NCBI GenBank assembly: GCA_007570785.1
Contig: ML664157.1
Span: 6,593,993-6,657,992, forward strand
Direction: 5' to 3'
Source: Antilocapra americana
Taxonomy: Eukaryota; Chordata; Mammalia; Artiodactyla; Antilocapridae
DNA length: 64,000 nt
Numbering within the stretch: position 1 is the stretch's first letter; each line of letters starts with the position of its first letter. The notes under the pieces are model-generated. The model saw only the letters and a list, made by a program, of their open reading frames with translations, had not been told where the DNA came from and ran no database searches. This document shows, piece by piece, positions 45,936 through 57,955 of this stretch. The position numbers and the translations under genes are program-made.

Positions 45936-46479
45936 ATCACAAGTAAAAATGATCTTGTATTTTGCACTGGTCAAAATTTCTTTAGGGAGATACCTAGGTT
46001 GGAGACAGATTTGGGAGCAATATGTATTTGCCTCCTGAAACCATGGATATATATTAAGGAGATTGTGGGTAAAAATCTGGGCAGGCCCAGAACAGAATCC
46101 TGAGAAATACCAAACTTTAGTGGGTGAACACAGTTAAAGGAACCCTATAAGAAAATCAAAGAAGCAATTGCTACATAATCAGGAGAGGATGAAGTAAAGA
46201 ACTCAAGCACAAAGAACACTTCTAGGAGGAGGAAGTGGTCAACAGTGGCACATGTTGCAAAGAGGTCAAATACGAGGGCTTTGAGTTGTCATTTGGATTT
46301 GGTATCAAGATCATTCCATGACTTTATCAAGAGTCTAGACACATAGCAGAGACAGAAACCAGAATGCAGAAGGATGAAGAATAAGGAAGATAGGAAGATT
46401 TAACAGTATGGCAGTTCCTCAAAAATTTTAAATAAAAAAGAAAATTACATAATCCAGCAACTTTACTTCTAGGTATATA

Positions 46480-46680
46480 AGAATCCACCTTCCAAAGCAG
46501 GGGACACCAGAGACACAAGTTCGATCTATGGGTCGGGAAGTTCCCCTGGAGTAGGAAATGAAAACAGTTTCAAGTATTCTTGCCTGGAAAATCCCATGGA
46601 CAGAGGACCCTGGTGGGCTGCTGTCCATGGGGTTGCAAAGAGTCAGACACTATTGAGCATGCACGCACATACATATACAC
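46480..46680 (+). mobile_element. Bov-tA SINE nested in L1
   Basis: 'aagaatccaccttccaaagc' to 'gagtcagacactattgagc' with a CA-rich tail. The tRNA head is truncated. Confidence 0.88.
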
Positions 46681-46832
46681 AAAGGAATTGAAAGTAGAGA
46701 CAGATATTTGCATGCTCATGTTCATAGCAGCGTTATTCACAACAGCCAAAAGGTGAAAGTAACCAAAATATCCATTAGAGAATGACTAGATAAATAAAAT
46801 ATAGTACAGACAAATAATGGAATAATGGAGGG

Positions 46833-47043
46833 AGTGGTTTAGTCGCCAAGTCATGTTCAACTCATAACCCCGTGGACTGTAGCCTGCCAAGCTCCTTTGT
46901 CCATGAGATTTCCCAGGCAAGAACACTGGGGTGTGTTGCCATTTCCTTCTTCAGGGGATTCTTCCCGACCCAGGGATCGAACCCATGTCTGTCTTCTGCA
47001 TTGACAAGAGGATTCTTTACCACTAGCACCAACTGGAAAGCCT
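46833..47043 (-). mobile_element. BovA2 SINE nested in L1
   Basis: 'agtggtttagtcgccaagtc' to 'cactagcaccaactggaaag'. Confidence 0.92.
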
Positions 47044-47107
47044 GATGATTGTACAACAGTGTGCAAACAATACCTCTGAGATGTACACTTTTGAAAAATG
47101 ACCAAAG

Positions 47108-47395
47108 TAAAACTTCCCTGGTGACACAGTGAATAAGAATCTGTCTGCCAGTGCAGGGGACACAGGTTCCATCCCTGGCCCAGGAAGATTTCATATGCTA
47201 CAGAGCAACTAAGCTCTTGAACCACAACAACTTAGCCCATGTGTTGCAACTACTGAAGCCTGTGAGCCCTCGAGCTGTGCTCTGCAGTAAGAGAAGTCAC
47301 TGCAATGAGAAGCTCATACACTGCAACTAGAGAAAGCCTGCACAAAGCAACAAAGACCCAGTGCAGCCAAAATTAAATAATATTTTTAAACTTTT
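47108..47395 (+). mobile_element. CHR-2-type SINE
   Basis: 'aaacttccctggtgacacag' to 'gacccagtgcagccaaaatt'. Sits at the 3' end of the old L1. Confidence 0.9.
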
Positions 47396-47560
47396 AAATA
47401 ATTGAGAGAAGTCAATGGTGACAACTTTTTCAAAAAGAAAAGTAATAAGGCAGTAAAGTCAGAGGAGATTTTTTGAGATGGAGAAACCTTAAACATATTC
47501 ACCAGCCTGGAAAGGATTTGTAGAGAAATAGAGATATACATCTACCACCCAGGTAAAAGA

Positions 47561-50500
47561 GACACAAATATTGAGCTAGCAGATTAAAATCATCTGGAGA
47601 TATTGAGCACTGTGCTTCCAGGAGTGAACCTGGGTCTTTGGGCAACAGATGGGCTTAATGTTTTATAATAGCACTCACATACAGTAATATTTAGAGTCTC
47701 TCAAAACACATAGAATCTAAGCAATGTTAATCACATCAATAATAACTTTTTCTTCAAATTTTTCTATAAGTATCTCAATTTTTTAATCAAATTTCATATT
47801 GGTGACTCCATGGTGGAGTTTTTATTTGGTTTGATTTCAGTGTCGGGGGGTAGGGGAGTGAGATTTCTTAGTGTTGTTTATTTGTTTATTTTCACATACT
47901 GCAGATTCACATTAAGTATGACTTTAGGTGAGATGGAAAATGTTTCCATTTTTAATCATCCCCTAATTACTTTTTATTGCCTCTTTGAAAATAAGGTTAA
48001 GTAAAACAGCGTGTGATACACTGAGAGCATCATAGTTTCTAAAGTTCAGAAAGCAGTTCTTGCAATGTGTGGAGGTTTGCATAATTACTTAATTATTCTT
48101 GCAATCCACCCCCTACCTCTTCCCCAACCAGCAAGGGAAGGTGGGAAGGACCACCACATAAAATTTGCAGCTACTCATTTGCTTGGATGACCCAGTAACC
48201 TGGGAGAAGTATATACATGAGTATTTCTTTTTATTTGAAGTTAGCAATAGTCTGTGTGTTGCTCAACTGTTTTTATGTCCTTTTTCAAATATTGTCCCCA
48301 CTGTCCCATAGATATTTTTAATTAATGCCCTATCTTCTTAGAAAATTAACCAGTTAAATGCTCAGCATTGCAGAATCTGCACCTGTTTTTGATTCTTGTG
48401 GCTGAAGTTGAGAGAGATCATAGCTCATGAATAAGGAACAGTTTCAGTTTTGCAATGCTTTATCTATATGAAACAGGCAACTATTCATGGGAAAGGAAGT
48501 TTAAGACTTTTAGGTAAAAAAAAAAACCACTATTCAGATTCCAGGAAAATGCCCGTTTACTGAAGTTTTTTCTTTTAACAAAATGTCTGTAGTCAGGTTA
48601 GCATTTAGGTCATACTCCAAAGACTTTACAATAATTAGCCTTATGAAAAAGCAAGTTTATTCCTCATATATCAGCCGGACAATTTCTTCCACATAGAGCA
48701 ATATTTTCTGTTTTTTTATGATTATCATTTAACCACAGAGAAGATGTTTCTGCATGTAAATGAACATTACTTAAGTATAGATTTCTATAACTTTTCTAAT
48801 ACACATATAACTATATACATCAATTTTGTATGTGTACACACAAATTATAGTCTGTTACCATGATTTCAAGTGTAAGCTTTGTGAATAATTTTCTGTTCTC
48901 TGTAGAATTTATAAAGCATAATGACTGTGGTGTTTCACAACTTCCTCTTTCAGTAGACTATCGCTTCGCAGAGGAAAAGAAAAAAAAATGTGTCTAGAGA
49001 GGAGAGCAGAGCAGAGAACAGAATTCTTTGAGGTGCTGTTAGTTTAATTCAATTCTCTAAGCAGCCCAACAAGCAACTGTAAATAAGACATAGAGGTAAG
49101 AAGAAAGTTTTACTTATTATTTTTCATTTTATTTGGGTTATTACTTATAGAACAACAATTTAAATGCTGGCCAGATTACAAAGTAAGTTAAATTAAACTG
49201 GATATCTCTCTCAAGTAAGTAGTCAATATTTCAAATGAAAATGCTTAGTAAATTTACAATGCCTCAACTTCATACAGTCTTTAAAAAGCTGGAAATTTTA
49301 CAAGTTCTCATTGACCATTAAATTATTTTAACTGCAAAGTTAAGCATACTCTTTTTTCGTAAGTTTGTACACAACTTACGCTAAAAGAATTTTTATATTA
49401 GTGATAAATTTTGAGAACTTTTTTATTACCCAGCTCCAGTAAATTCTTAACACTTATAAATTCTCCTACATATATTGGTTTGTTAATTTTGCATATTATT
49501 AGTTGAACATTTTCTGGAGAAAAAATATTCTTGCACTTGTTTACTCACTGTGAAAATGTATTATTTTAAAAGGACATTTCAGTGTTATTTTTCATATCAT
49601 CACATTACAGTGATATTTGAATACTTTAGAAAAGCAATTTGTAGTGTATATGATATGACCTAAAAAAAACTAATTTATGTTTGTCTTAAGATCAGTTTAC
49701 AGTTTAATGCCTAACAAGAGAATGAGAATTAAGACAAAGACCATTTGGATTTGTTACTGGAAATCAAACTAAGTTGAAACTGATCTCACTAGGAAATTCT
49801 GAAGTAGTCTAAATACAATGTGATTTTTTTTCCAATTGTTTGTGCCAATTAGAGTAATGTTTACACATATTAACATGAATTAATTGTTTTTAATACAGTT
49901 GTATTCATTATACAACAATTTTTAAATTTTCCTTTTAAAAGCAGTTGATTTCTATGTACTTTGGCCAAAATCATTACAATTTATCACAAAACATCTTTAA
50001 AAATAAAAATGCACTTGTATGCACACATATATATAACATATATATATTCAAATAATAATGTAAACACTTACTTGACTTGTTTGCTTTTTCAGTTAGAATA
50101 ATTGCATGGTTTCCAAAAGAGAAAGCCTACATTGTTCAATCAATTAATGGATTTAATTTTTACTATTTTGGTAAATAGTACTGTCATACTGGTACTACTA
50201 CACTACCTGGAAAAAAACTTTTTGAAAAAAAACTATTTTCAGCCAAGTGCTGTAACAAGAGTTGCCGTCTTTTGATTCTAAGGAGAAAAAAAAAAAACAA
50301 AAACAGATTGATAGTGTTATAAATTCAGGAAGTAAACTGTTGACTAAAGTTTGACATTCTTAACGAATTAACATTTTAAAATTAAGCTGATAGTTGTGAG
50401 AAAACCATTAAAATTATGCACCTTCATCTTTATGTATCACACATCAATTAAATACAACTACTTCTATAGAACTTCATTATGGTATTTGCAACAATATCAT

Positions 50501-51009
50501 TTTTAATGCCCTTCTCTATTCAAAAAAAATGATGGAAATATTTTTAAATGTCCAGAATTTTAAGTATGAGATATTTTGATATCATGAACTATCATGTGCT
50601 GTGTGTATGCTATACATAGTGCGATGTTACACTGAGTAACTGATGACAACAAAGAGAAAACATAATGCAAGGAAATTAGAATCTAAATTGATCACTGCTC
50701 TAATTCAGAACGCAGATGAAGGCTAAATAAATAGAGAAAATGCTATCTTGCTAGCAAGACAGATGTGTTGGTGTTGTTGTTGAGAATTATTAAAGTCTCT
50801 GAACGAACAGCCTAGTCCTAGATTACGGAAAATAAGCTTAGACTATTTTCTGCCTTTGAGAAAATTATACCTACAGAAAAAAAAATTATGCCTATCTGGC
50901 TGTGTTTGCATAAGTCATGCAGATAGTTGAAGGGGATAGTCTTGGCATTGTTAGGAAAACAGCTGGATGCATTGCATAGGCTGTTTTTGTCATTAACTTT
51001 TAAAAACTA
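47561..51009. other. Unassigned, 3.4 kb free of young repeats
   Basis: AT-rich sequence with no SINE, BovB or young L1. It includes the candidate promoter and first exon at 48910-49095. A 64-codon frame at 47810-48004 is unsupported. Confidence 0.5.
48910..49095 (+). promoter_or_regulatory. Candidate TATA promoter and non-coding first exon
   Basis: TATAAAG at 48910-48916 is followed about 30 bases later by 'cacaacttcctctttcag'. This contains an ETS-like GGAA core (minus strand) and also resembles a splice acceptor ending at 48953. A strong donor, GAG|GTAAG, begins at 49096. The transcript segment has stops in all frames, and its only ATG frame is a short one of about 20 codons, so it could only be a 5' UTR or a non-coding RNA exon. 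All of this is inference from short motifs. Confidence 0.2.
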
Positions 51010-51176
51010 CTTATGTATTTATTTATTTAGATTGTGCTGGGTCTTAGTTTCAGCACATGGGATCTTTTTTCTTAGTTGTGGCATGCGGGATCTAAGTCTC
51101 TGACCAGGGATTGAACCCAGGGCCCCCTGCATTGGGAGCATGGAGTCCTAGCCATTGGACCACCAGGGAATTTCCA
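51010..51176 (-). mobile_element. CHR-1-type SINE
   Basis: 'tttatttatttagattgtgc' to 'attggaccaccagggaattt', a typical minus-strand CHR-1. Confidence 0.9.
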
Positions 51177-51235
51177 TTACATAGACTTTTTATTTCACAC
51201 ACTGTCATTACATAAAACATTCAGACTTTGCCCCA

Positions 51236-51290
51236 CATCCAAAGTCACAAAGAATTGGACATGACTTGGCAACTGACCAATGAACAACCA
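51236..51290 (+). mobile_element. Bov-tA or BovB 3' terminal scrap
   Basis: 'caaagtcacaaagaattgga' and 'catgacttggcaactgacc' match the end shared by Bov-tA and BovB. Too short to say which. Confidence 0.6.
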
Positions 51291-52540
51291 CATCCAAAAT
51301 TTTTAAGTGAAAGTAGATATGATACTGTAAATAATTTCTTGCTGGAAAACATAAATTTTGACTTTTGAACTATAGACACATATTTTATTATGTTTCATTA
51401 GAATTGTATTCATGTGATATACTATCTAAGGCATCAATTTTCACTGAGTCTAATAAAAGTTAAAACTGAATGACTGCTGTGTGGCATTGTGAAATTTTAC
51501 ATCTGTGTTAATAAGACACAGTTGACTATCCGACCTGTGGGTGATATTGCTGAGGCCCTGTCAGCTGATTGAGACCTAGGGTTGATCCAGCAAATCTCAT
51601 AACTCCCTGGCTATATCTCTCTTTCACAGTATGAACTTCCCAAAACTGCCCACCTGTAGAAGAGAATAAACTGCTAACAGAAGACTCTATCCCACCCTGA
51701 CAAATATATCATCTTTCATATAATAATTTTACTTTGAAACAACATTGTTTCTGATATAAATAACTGGATTTCCAAAAGGACTTTTGAAACAGAAACATTT
51801 CTTTGTTGTTTGCTTTGCTTTTCCTTCTTTGGGCCATTTTCCCATTTGCAAAAAAGAAAAATAGACACAAGAAAGTTTGTTGCCTGAAAGAGATTATGGT
51901 TTAAGTGCAAACTAGGAAGGATGGCATGTTTTAAATTCAGAAACAAAAATTTTCTAAATCTAGGTAATGTGAGTCTTTCAGCCGTTTAAAAGAAAATTTG
52001 TATCTACCTACATCTGTTGATCTTCTATTTTTTTTAACATAGATGATTTCCAGATAAGCATCACATGTAGTGTATTCATATTTATTTTGTTAATAAAACT
52101 ATGTGCTAAATAAGTTGGAAAATTCTTGATTTCCCAAAAATATGCACTGTAGCAGTCAGTATATGCTGTCTGTGAGATAGAATGTATATCTCATTTCCAT
52201 ACAAGAAAGTATATATCTGAAAATATAAAGAATAAGGGCAAGTCTTTTTATATTTCTGAACACTCCCCCAAAAAGCAATATATTAAATGCAGTCGACTGT
52301 ACACGGCTGCACTGCAGTGTAGAAAATAAAAACACCACTAACTTATTGTAAGTCAACTATTACTCCAATAAATTTTTTTAAAACACTGCTAATTTTTAAA
52401 CATTTAAAATGCAAATTATTTGTTGTTTGAGCATTATTGTTGTATTTCCAACACTTACCTGACATCATTTATAATTTTTATTATTTTACATGAACTAAAA
52501 TCAGGCAATTATATTTGATGTTTTCCAAATTGCTTCCAGT
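51291..52540. other. Mostly unassigned; possible L1 tail near 52330-52380
   Basis: 'gtaagtcaactattactcca' with 'ataaattttttta' resembles the last bases of an old L1. Otherwise no feature. Confidence 0.4.
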
Positions 52541-52546
52541 TTTATT
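52541..52546 (-). terminator. Candidate polyadenylation signal AATAAA
   Basis: AATAAA on the minus strand, 136 bases beyond the stop codon of the candidate exon at 52682-52780. The hexamer is common in AT-rich DNA, so it supports the exon only weakly. Confidence 0.25.
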
Positions 52547-52681
52547 TTTTCATTATTCTATACATATACAAGAAATAAGCTTTAATGTTTCAGTATTATT
52601 GAGGAAAATGCTAAATTTGTATTTTAAAATCCAAATTTAAAGAAAAATATTCTACTTTACAAGATATTTCATTGTAAGCTT

Positions 52682-52780
52682 TTAGTTTTTTATGTATGTA
52701 GTTGGTACCACAGTCGCAGAATTCTTCTTTTCGATATAAGTGGTAATATGATCTTCAAAAACATCACGTTTGTTCTGATT
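52682..52780 (-). CDS. Candidate terminal coding exon, unknown gene
   Basis: On the minus strand a strong acceptor (ctatttttttttcag, AG at 52782-52781) is followed by 32 codons and a TAA stop. In this phase the peptide begins NQNKRDVFEDHI and ends VVPTTYIKN. It is hydrophilic, charged in the middle, and has no hydrophobic segment or motif I recognise. A candidate AATAAA lies at 52546-52541. The flanks are free of young repeats. Against it: a second frame is open for 29 codons, no upstream exon was found within the window, and I cannot match the C-terminus to a known protein. It could be a true last exon, an alternative 3' exon, or chance. Confidence 0.27.
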   Translation of the reverse strand, partial: NQNKRDVFEDHITTYIEKKNSATVVPTTYIKN

Positions 52781-53024
52781 CTGAAAAAAAAATAGTAGAA
52801 TTTTTCTTTAAGTATACCTTAGTTAAATTTAGTTTCACTTATCATAAAGAAAAAATTTAAGCAGATGCATTTATTCTTTTCCTGTGCTAGTGAGCAAATC
52901 TGAATTAGAGAAGAGATAAAAACATTCTCAGTGCAATTAGGCGGCTTTCTCAGTAAGATAAAATCGCTTATCTTATGGCAATGGACTTCTCAAAATGCTC
53001 ACTAGATACACTTGTTATACTTCA

Positions 53025-54750
53025 TTTACTTAAAATGTATTTATTTAGAAATAATTTCAAGCTCAAAAATGTCATAAAAATAAAAGCAGTATACTGAACT
53101 CTCTTACTCCCTTACCAGGTTTGCTTAATCTTAATATTTTACCCCATTTGCTTATAATTTGCTCTCATTCTTTCCATCTTTCTGTCTATTTTTTTCTTTC
53201 TGAACCACTTGAGGGCAAGTTACAAACAACATGGCCCTTTACTTCACTATGTAATGACTAAAAATAGTTTCTCATTTAGCTGTTACATATGATTATCTAC
53301 TTCACAAACTTACATGGATACAATATTTTAGTCTCATATTTGTCCATATTCCAATATTACTGCTTATCTAATAATACCTTTTATGGTATTCCTCCTTCCA
53401 GTAAAGAATTCAGTCTAACGTCACATATCACATTTAGTTGTAGTATCTCTTTAGCCTTCCTTAATTTGGAGCATTTCAACAACATTTCTTTGTATGGAAT
53501 TGCAAATTTTAAAGAATACAGTCTATCCGCACACTTTTTTTTCTTTTCTTTTTAACAGAGAGTTCCTCATTTTATATGTTTGACATTTTTTTCATGCTTA
53601 CCTTGTGGTTATGCATTTTCTGCTAGAATATGACACATACAGGTACAATCAACATCCAGAGGCACGTGATGCTCATCGGTGCCACAAGGAGGGTGTTAAT
53701 TTTGGCTATCTAATCAAGATGTCGCCTAATTTCTCCATTTTATAAGGACTGCTCCGCGTGTGGGTTTAGCATTAACCAGTGCTATCTGATGCAATCTGTA
53801 CTAAAATGGTTTCCAAATGATGATTTTTCAACTCCAGCACTTCCTGAACTTTTGCATCGGTCTTGCAAATTCTACTGTAAGCAAAAGAACTCTCTTTTCT
53901 CCCACTTATTTGATTATTAATTTATGTTTGTCACTGGTTTGAATTCATGGATTTCTGTGTTTTCAATGGCTATAATTCATTGCCACCTTAATAATTTTGA
54001 TGCTCAAATGGTCCACATTTAGCCAATGGAGCTTTCTGATTTCTGATGCCTTGCAGCATGCCCTCATCATTCGAGTAGGTATTCTCTTACTCTTTTGTAT
54101 AAGATGTTCTAGGTTGATCTAGTACCCATCCTGTATCACCTCTGAAACAATTCATTCCTCATTTCCTTTAGTGGGGAATAGTGTTAGAAGCTAAGATTTG
54201 GACATTTAGTATACTCACTGCCACTGCAATATCTTTCCTTCTTGACTATTTCTGGATAAATATATTATTGCATATACATACATAAAGACATAAACACACA
54301 AGTATGCATTCACAAATCATAGGCATTCATTAATAAAAACATTTGTATAGACACACTTTTGTTTTAGACATCATGAGTTCATCTGATAGCTCTAATTCTA
54401 ATCTATTCCTAGAGGGTTCTTTCTTTTTTTTTCCATATTTATTCCATATTTTTGTACTCTGTCTTCTGCAATGTAAGCCCTGGATCCTAACAATATCAGT
54501 ATGCTTACTCATTTGCTCAATTCTATGATACATCTAAAATACTCTTTAAATTGCTTTACCCAAACCACTACTACAATAAGCAAACCTGTTGAAATAGAGG
54601 GCAGAGTCTGTGTGCACTTCTCTCCCCCAAACTCATACCCCACCAAATACTGTAGTTGTAAATTATTAGATGAATACATTTTCCTTCCTTCCTCTCTCAC
54701 TCCACCCCTCACTTTTTCTTCTTTTTTCTTTCTATTCAGGTTATCATAAT
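53025..54750 (-). mobile_element. Old L1M 3' region, antisense, 1.7 kb
   Basis: A colinear series of words matches the antisense of old L1 3' UTRs: 'gaaccacttgagggcaagtt', 'tttagttgtagtatctcttt', 'gtggttatgcattttctgc', 'ccaaatgatgatttttcaac' and 'gcccatttagccaatgg'-like text near 54015. Boundaries are approximate. Frames inside it are not genes. Confidence 0.65.
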
Positions 54751-55774
54751 ATTTATTTAAAATATAATTAGATTAATTCATTTCCATTTGTTTCTGGCTT
54801 TAAGATTTTTCTGCTTCCCATTATTATTGCTTTAGTATTTTTTTTCTTATTTAATCTTTTTTAAGTCATGAAGAGGAATTGCTACTTGCCTGGGGCCAAT
54901 TCAATTAAACAAACATGATACAACCTAGTTGAAATTTTATGACACAATTCAGAAATACTTGTTTGAGTTATTAATTGAACTTTTCCTTTATGTTTCAATT
55001 TTATGCAGTCTACATTTGGTTGAAATTCAGTTACTTTCTTGGGTATTCCAAAAAATGACCATTTCAAATGAGAAAGAAGATAGATATCTGTGGTACTTGG
55101 CCAACCTTATGTGTTTATCATTCCAGAGATTTTTTAAAAGTTAATTGTGCAAATATCACCACATTTACAACAAATAATTAGATAAGGAAATGTAGATAAG
55201 ACGTAACCATGAATTTGTATAGTCCATAAGCACTGGAAAAAAATTCTCACCCTTCCATATAAGTTATTTTAGAATGTTCCTGCTCCCAGGCCTCCCCCAT
55301 ATTCTACTCCAGTGCTTATAACTATGAATTAGAAACATCCTAATATTTGTGGTAACAAGAGAAAGTGGGTCAATGTTAAAAGATTCATTTTCAATTTCAA
55401 TTGTCACTTACTGACTGTGGATCTTAGATAAGTTACTTGTCTTCCCTCTCCAGATTTTTAATTTTTAAAACTCCATACCTCCTTAACATCTGCCAACTTC
55501 TGGATTCATACCTAAAGTTATTATTAAAGTTCTTCATTCCAATGTTAATAGATATGTCAAAGTCAACATGTCCAAAACAAACAAAAAAAATTCGACTTAT
55601 CCCCTACTTTTCATTTCTTCATCTCCAATCTTCTTTGCTCAGTAAAGGGCACCATCTTATACTTAGTTATATAGATCAAAGGCATTATTAATTTTTCTCT
55701 TTGCTTCATTTACACCCTAGTCATGAGCAAGTCTATTAAATATATTTTTCCAAAATATATTAAAACACTGATCA
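54751..55774. other. No recognised feature
   Basis: AT-rich, apparently unique sequence. Confidence 0.45.
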
Positions 55775-56482
55775 GGCTCACCCCTTCTGCAATCTTGAGC
55801 CTCATGTGAGTCACTGTCTCTGTCTTGTTGTATCCTCCTAAAAAATTTCTCTTTTTCTACTCATGCATCCCAGTGCCAGCATGACTCTTTAAAACATAAA
55901 TCAAATCATGTAACTCGCTGCTTGAAATTCTTCAGTGGCTTCCCATTTTAAGTATGATAAAATTCAAATTCTTCATGTCTTGTCCTCCACCTACATCTTC
56001 GCCCTCAAATCCACTCTGTCTTCCCTTCATTCACTGTTCTGACTCCACCCATTATTTAGCTCCTAGGGTATCTTAACTTTGCACATACTTTTCCTTCTCT
56101 TTTCTTAGCAAGCTCTTCCCACACACATTATTATGACACAAGCATTATTTATTCAGATCTCTGCTCAAATGTTCCTCCAAAAAGATGTCTTCCATAACCA
56201 GCTACATATATTATTGTAGAGCTCCTATTTCAGTCATTCTCTGGCTTTTAATCTCATTTACATTTTTTTCACTTTTTAATAAAAATTTTATTGGAGTATA
56301 GTTGTCCCTCAATGCTGCGCTATCCTCCACTGTACAGCAAAGTGAATCAGCCATATGCACACACACATCCCCTCATTTCCAGATTTCCTTCCCATGTGGG
56401 TCACCACAGGGCGCTGAGTAGAGCTCCCTATGCTACACAGTAGATTCTCATTAGTTACCTGTTTTGTACATGCATGCTCATG

Positions 56483-56691
56483 CATACTCAGTTGCTAAGT
56501 CATGTCCAATTCTTCGCAACCCCATGGACTGTAGCCCGCCAGGCTCCTCTGTTCACAAGATTTCCCAGGCAAGAATATTGGAATGAGTTTCCCTTTCCTT
56601 CTCCAGGGGTTCTTCCTGACCCAAGGATCAAACCTGCATCTCCTGCACTGGCAGGCAGATTCTTTACCAGTAAGCCACCAAGGAACCCAAT
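56483..56691 (-). mobile_element. BovA2 SINE nested in L1 nested in L2
   Basis: 'cagttgctaagtcatgtcca' to 'agtaagccaccaaggaaccc'. Confidence 0.93.
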
Positions 56692-56704
56692 CTTATACAT
56701 AGCA

Positions 56705-56745
<41 letters not shown>

Positions 56746-56749
56746 GTAT
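56705..56749. repeat. (TG)n(TA)n microsatellite
   Basis: A short TG run passes into about 30 bases of TA, located in the L1 part of the nested stack. Confidence 0.93.
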
Positions 56750-57324
56750 CCTTATGTGTGTGTAGCCCAATGATATTTAATACTAAATAAAATTTTAGTC
56801 TTTTTTTTTTTACTCAATTATTTACTGTCCATTCCTCCCATTAGAATATAAGTTCCATGAGGGCAGGGATTTGGTCTGTTTTGTTCATATATATCCACAG
56901 TATTTCAAGCACTGTAAGGAATATAGTATGTGCTAAAATAAATTATTAAGCAAAATGTTTCAATGTTTCTAAGCCTCATGTACAAATACAACAGTCATAA
57001 TGAAAACAACAGCTATCTCCCAAGGTGGTCTGAAGGAGGCCATGGTTATGGTAGGACTCTAAACTGTCATGCAGTTGTCAGGTGGGGACACTTCTGTTAC
57101 CAGTGAGTGAAAGGAACTGAAACCAAAAAGTGGTCCCTGGAGACAACAAATGGACCAAGAAGTTCTCTTTTTTGGTGTTTGTTGGCTTTTTTCCACTGAG
57201 CTGAGAAGAGATGAGTTCAGAGTGGCTGCCACTAGCCTCTTAGAACACGGAGGGCAATCTGTGCATGGCTGCCCACTGCTGCTACTCTTTTTCTGTCCCT
57301 GCCTTCACCTGTCCATTCTTCTTT

Positions 57325-57536
57325 GGGCTTCCCAGGTGGCGCTAGTAGTAAAGAACCCGCCTACCAATGCAGGAGACATGAGAGATGTGAGTTCGATCCC
57401 TGAGTCTGGAAGATCCCTGCAGAAGGAACCCACTCCAGTATTGTTGCTTGGGAAGTCCCATGGAGAGAAGATCCAGTCTTCTGGAGCTACAGTCCATAGG
57501 GTGGCAAAGAGTTGGACATGGCTGAGGCAGCTTAGC
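57325..57536 (+). mobile_element. Bov-tA SINE
   Basis: 'gggcttcccaggtggcgcta' to 'gttggacatggctgaggcag'. The 209-codon plus-strand frame at 57150-57779 runs straight through this SINE and is not a gene. Confidence 0.93.
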
Positions 57537-57955
57537 TTGCATGTTCATCTTTGCATTAGGGTTCCTTGCTTTCTTCAAGCCAGATATAGAGCAATCTCTT
57601 TCCAGAATCCTTTCCTGATGAAGCACCCTCATGGCTATGCATATAGTTCACATATTGTTTTGCAATGGTTTTCTGGATCTATTTTTGGTCTTGAAGTGGA
57701 TTATAAAGCTGCTCTAGGAAAGCTGTTTTTGGGTTTTGTTTGGTTTTGGATTTGGTCTGTGCAAAATGTCAAGATTTAAGTTATAAACATATAATTTGGT
57801 TCTTGAGACTATTAGGCCCCAAAGAATAGTGGTGATGGTGATGATGATAGTAGCTTTATTATACTCTTAGCATCGGTTTTTAGTACCACTGCATGTGACA
57901 TGGTATGTCACTTTTTAGTACTGTTTTTTAGCACCATTTAAAAATATTATTGTAT
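57537..57955. other. No recognised feature
   Basis: Unassigned sequence with a short GATGGTGATGATGAT run near 57830. Confidence 0.45.

Larger units (their letters stand above)
46402..47105 (+). mobile_element. Old L1, split by two SINEs
   Basis: Three blocks in L1 order: 46402-46480 ('ggcagttcctcaaaaatttt', 'cttctaggtatata'), 46681-46832 ('ttcatagcagcgttattcac', 'agccaaaaggtgaaagtaac') and 47044-47105 ('tgtacaacagtgtgcaaac', 'gatgtacacttttgaaaaat'). Confidence 0.8.
45985..47560. other. Ancient repeat framing a nested L1/SINE stack
   Basis: 'agtggtcaacagtggcacat', 'gcaaagaggtcaaatacgag' and 'gtcatttggatttggtat' (left) seem to continue at 47410 with 'gtcaatggtgacaactttt' and 'gagattttttgagatgga'. 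The whole L1/SINE stack at 46402-47395 lies between. I cannot name the family. Confidence 0.4.
56278..56797 (-). mobile_element. L1 3' region nested in L2
   Basis: 'ttattggagtatagttgtcc', 'cactgtacagcaaagtgaat', 'gtgggtcaccacagggcgct' and 'agctccctatgctacacagt' are the antisense of an older artiodactyl L1. It resumes after the SINE with 'catagcagtgtgtg'. Similar A/T-rich words (aataaaaatttta at 56278, aaataaaatttta at 56785) may be its aged duplication. Confidence 0.75.
55775..56960 (+). mobile_element. L2 LINE 3' region, split by an L1
   Basis: Left block (55775-56277): 'gcttgaaattcttcagtggc', 'tcttcccttcattcactgtt', 'gatctctgctcaaatgttcc'. Right block (56798-56960): 'gaatataagttccatgaggg', 'cagggatttggtctgttttg', 'atatagtatgtgctaaaata'. 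The blocks join in L2 order across the insertion. Confidence 0.8.

Noticed and set aside
54501..54749. Overlapping frames on both strands
   Set aside because: Lie at the edge of an old L1M. The T/C-rich composition explains the open frames.
57150..57779. 209-codon plus-strand reading frame
   Set aside because: It runs through a Bov-tA SINE at 57325-57536 and has no splice, promoter or domain support.
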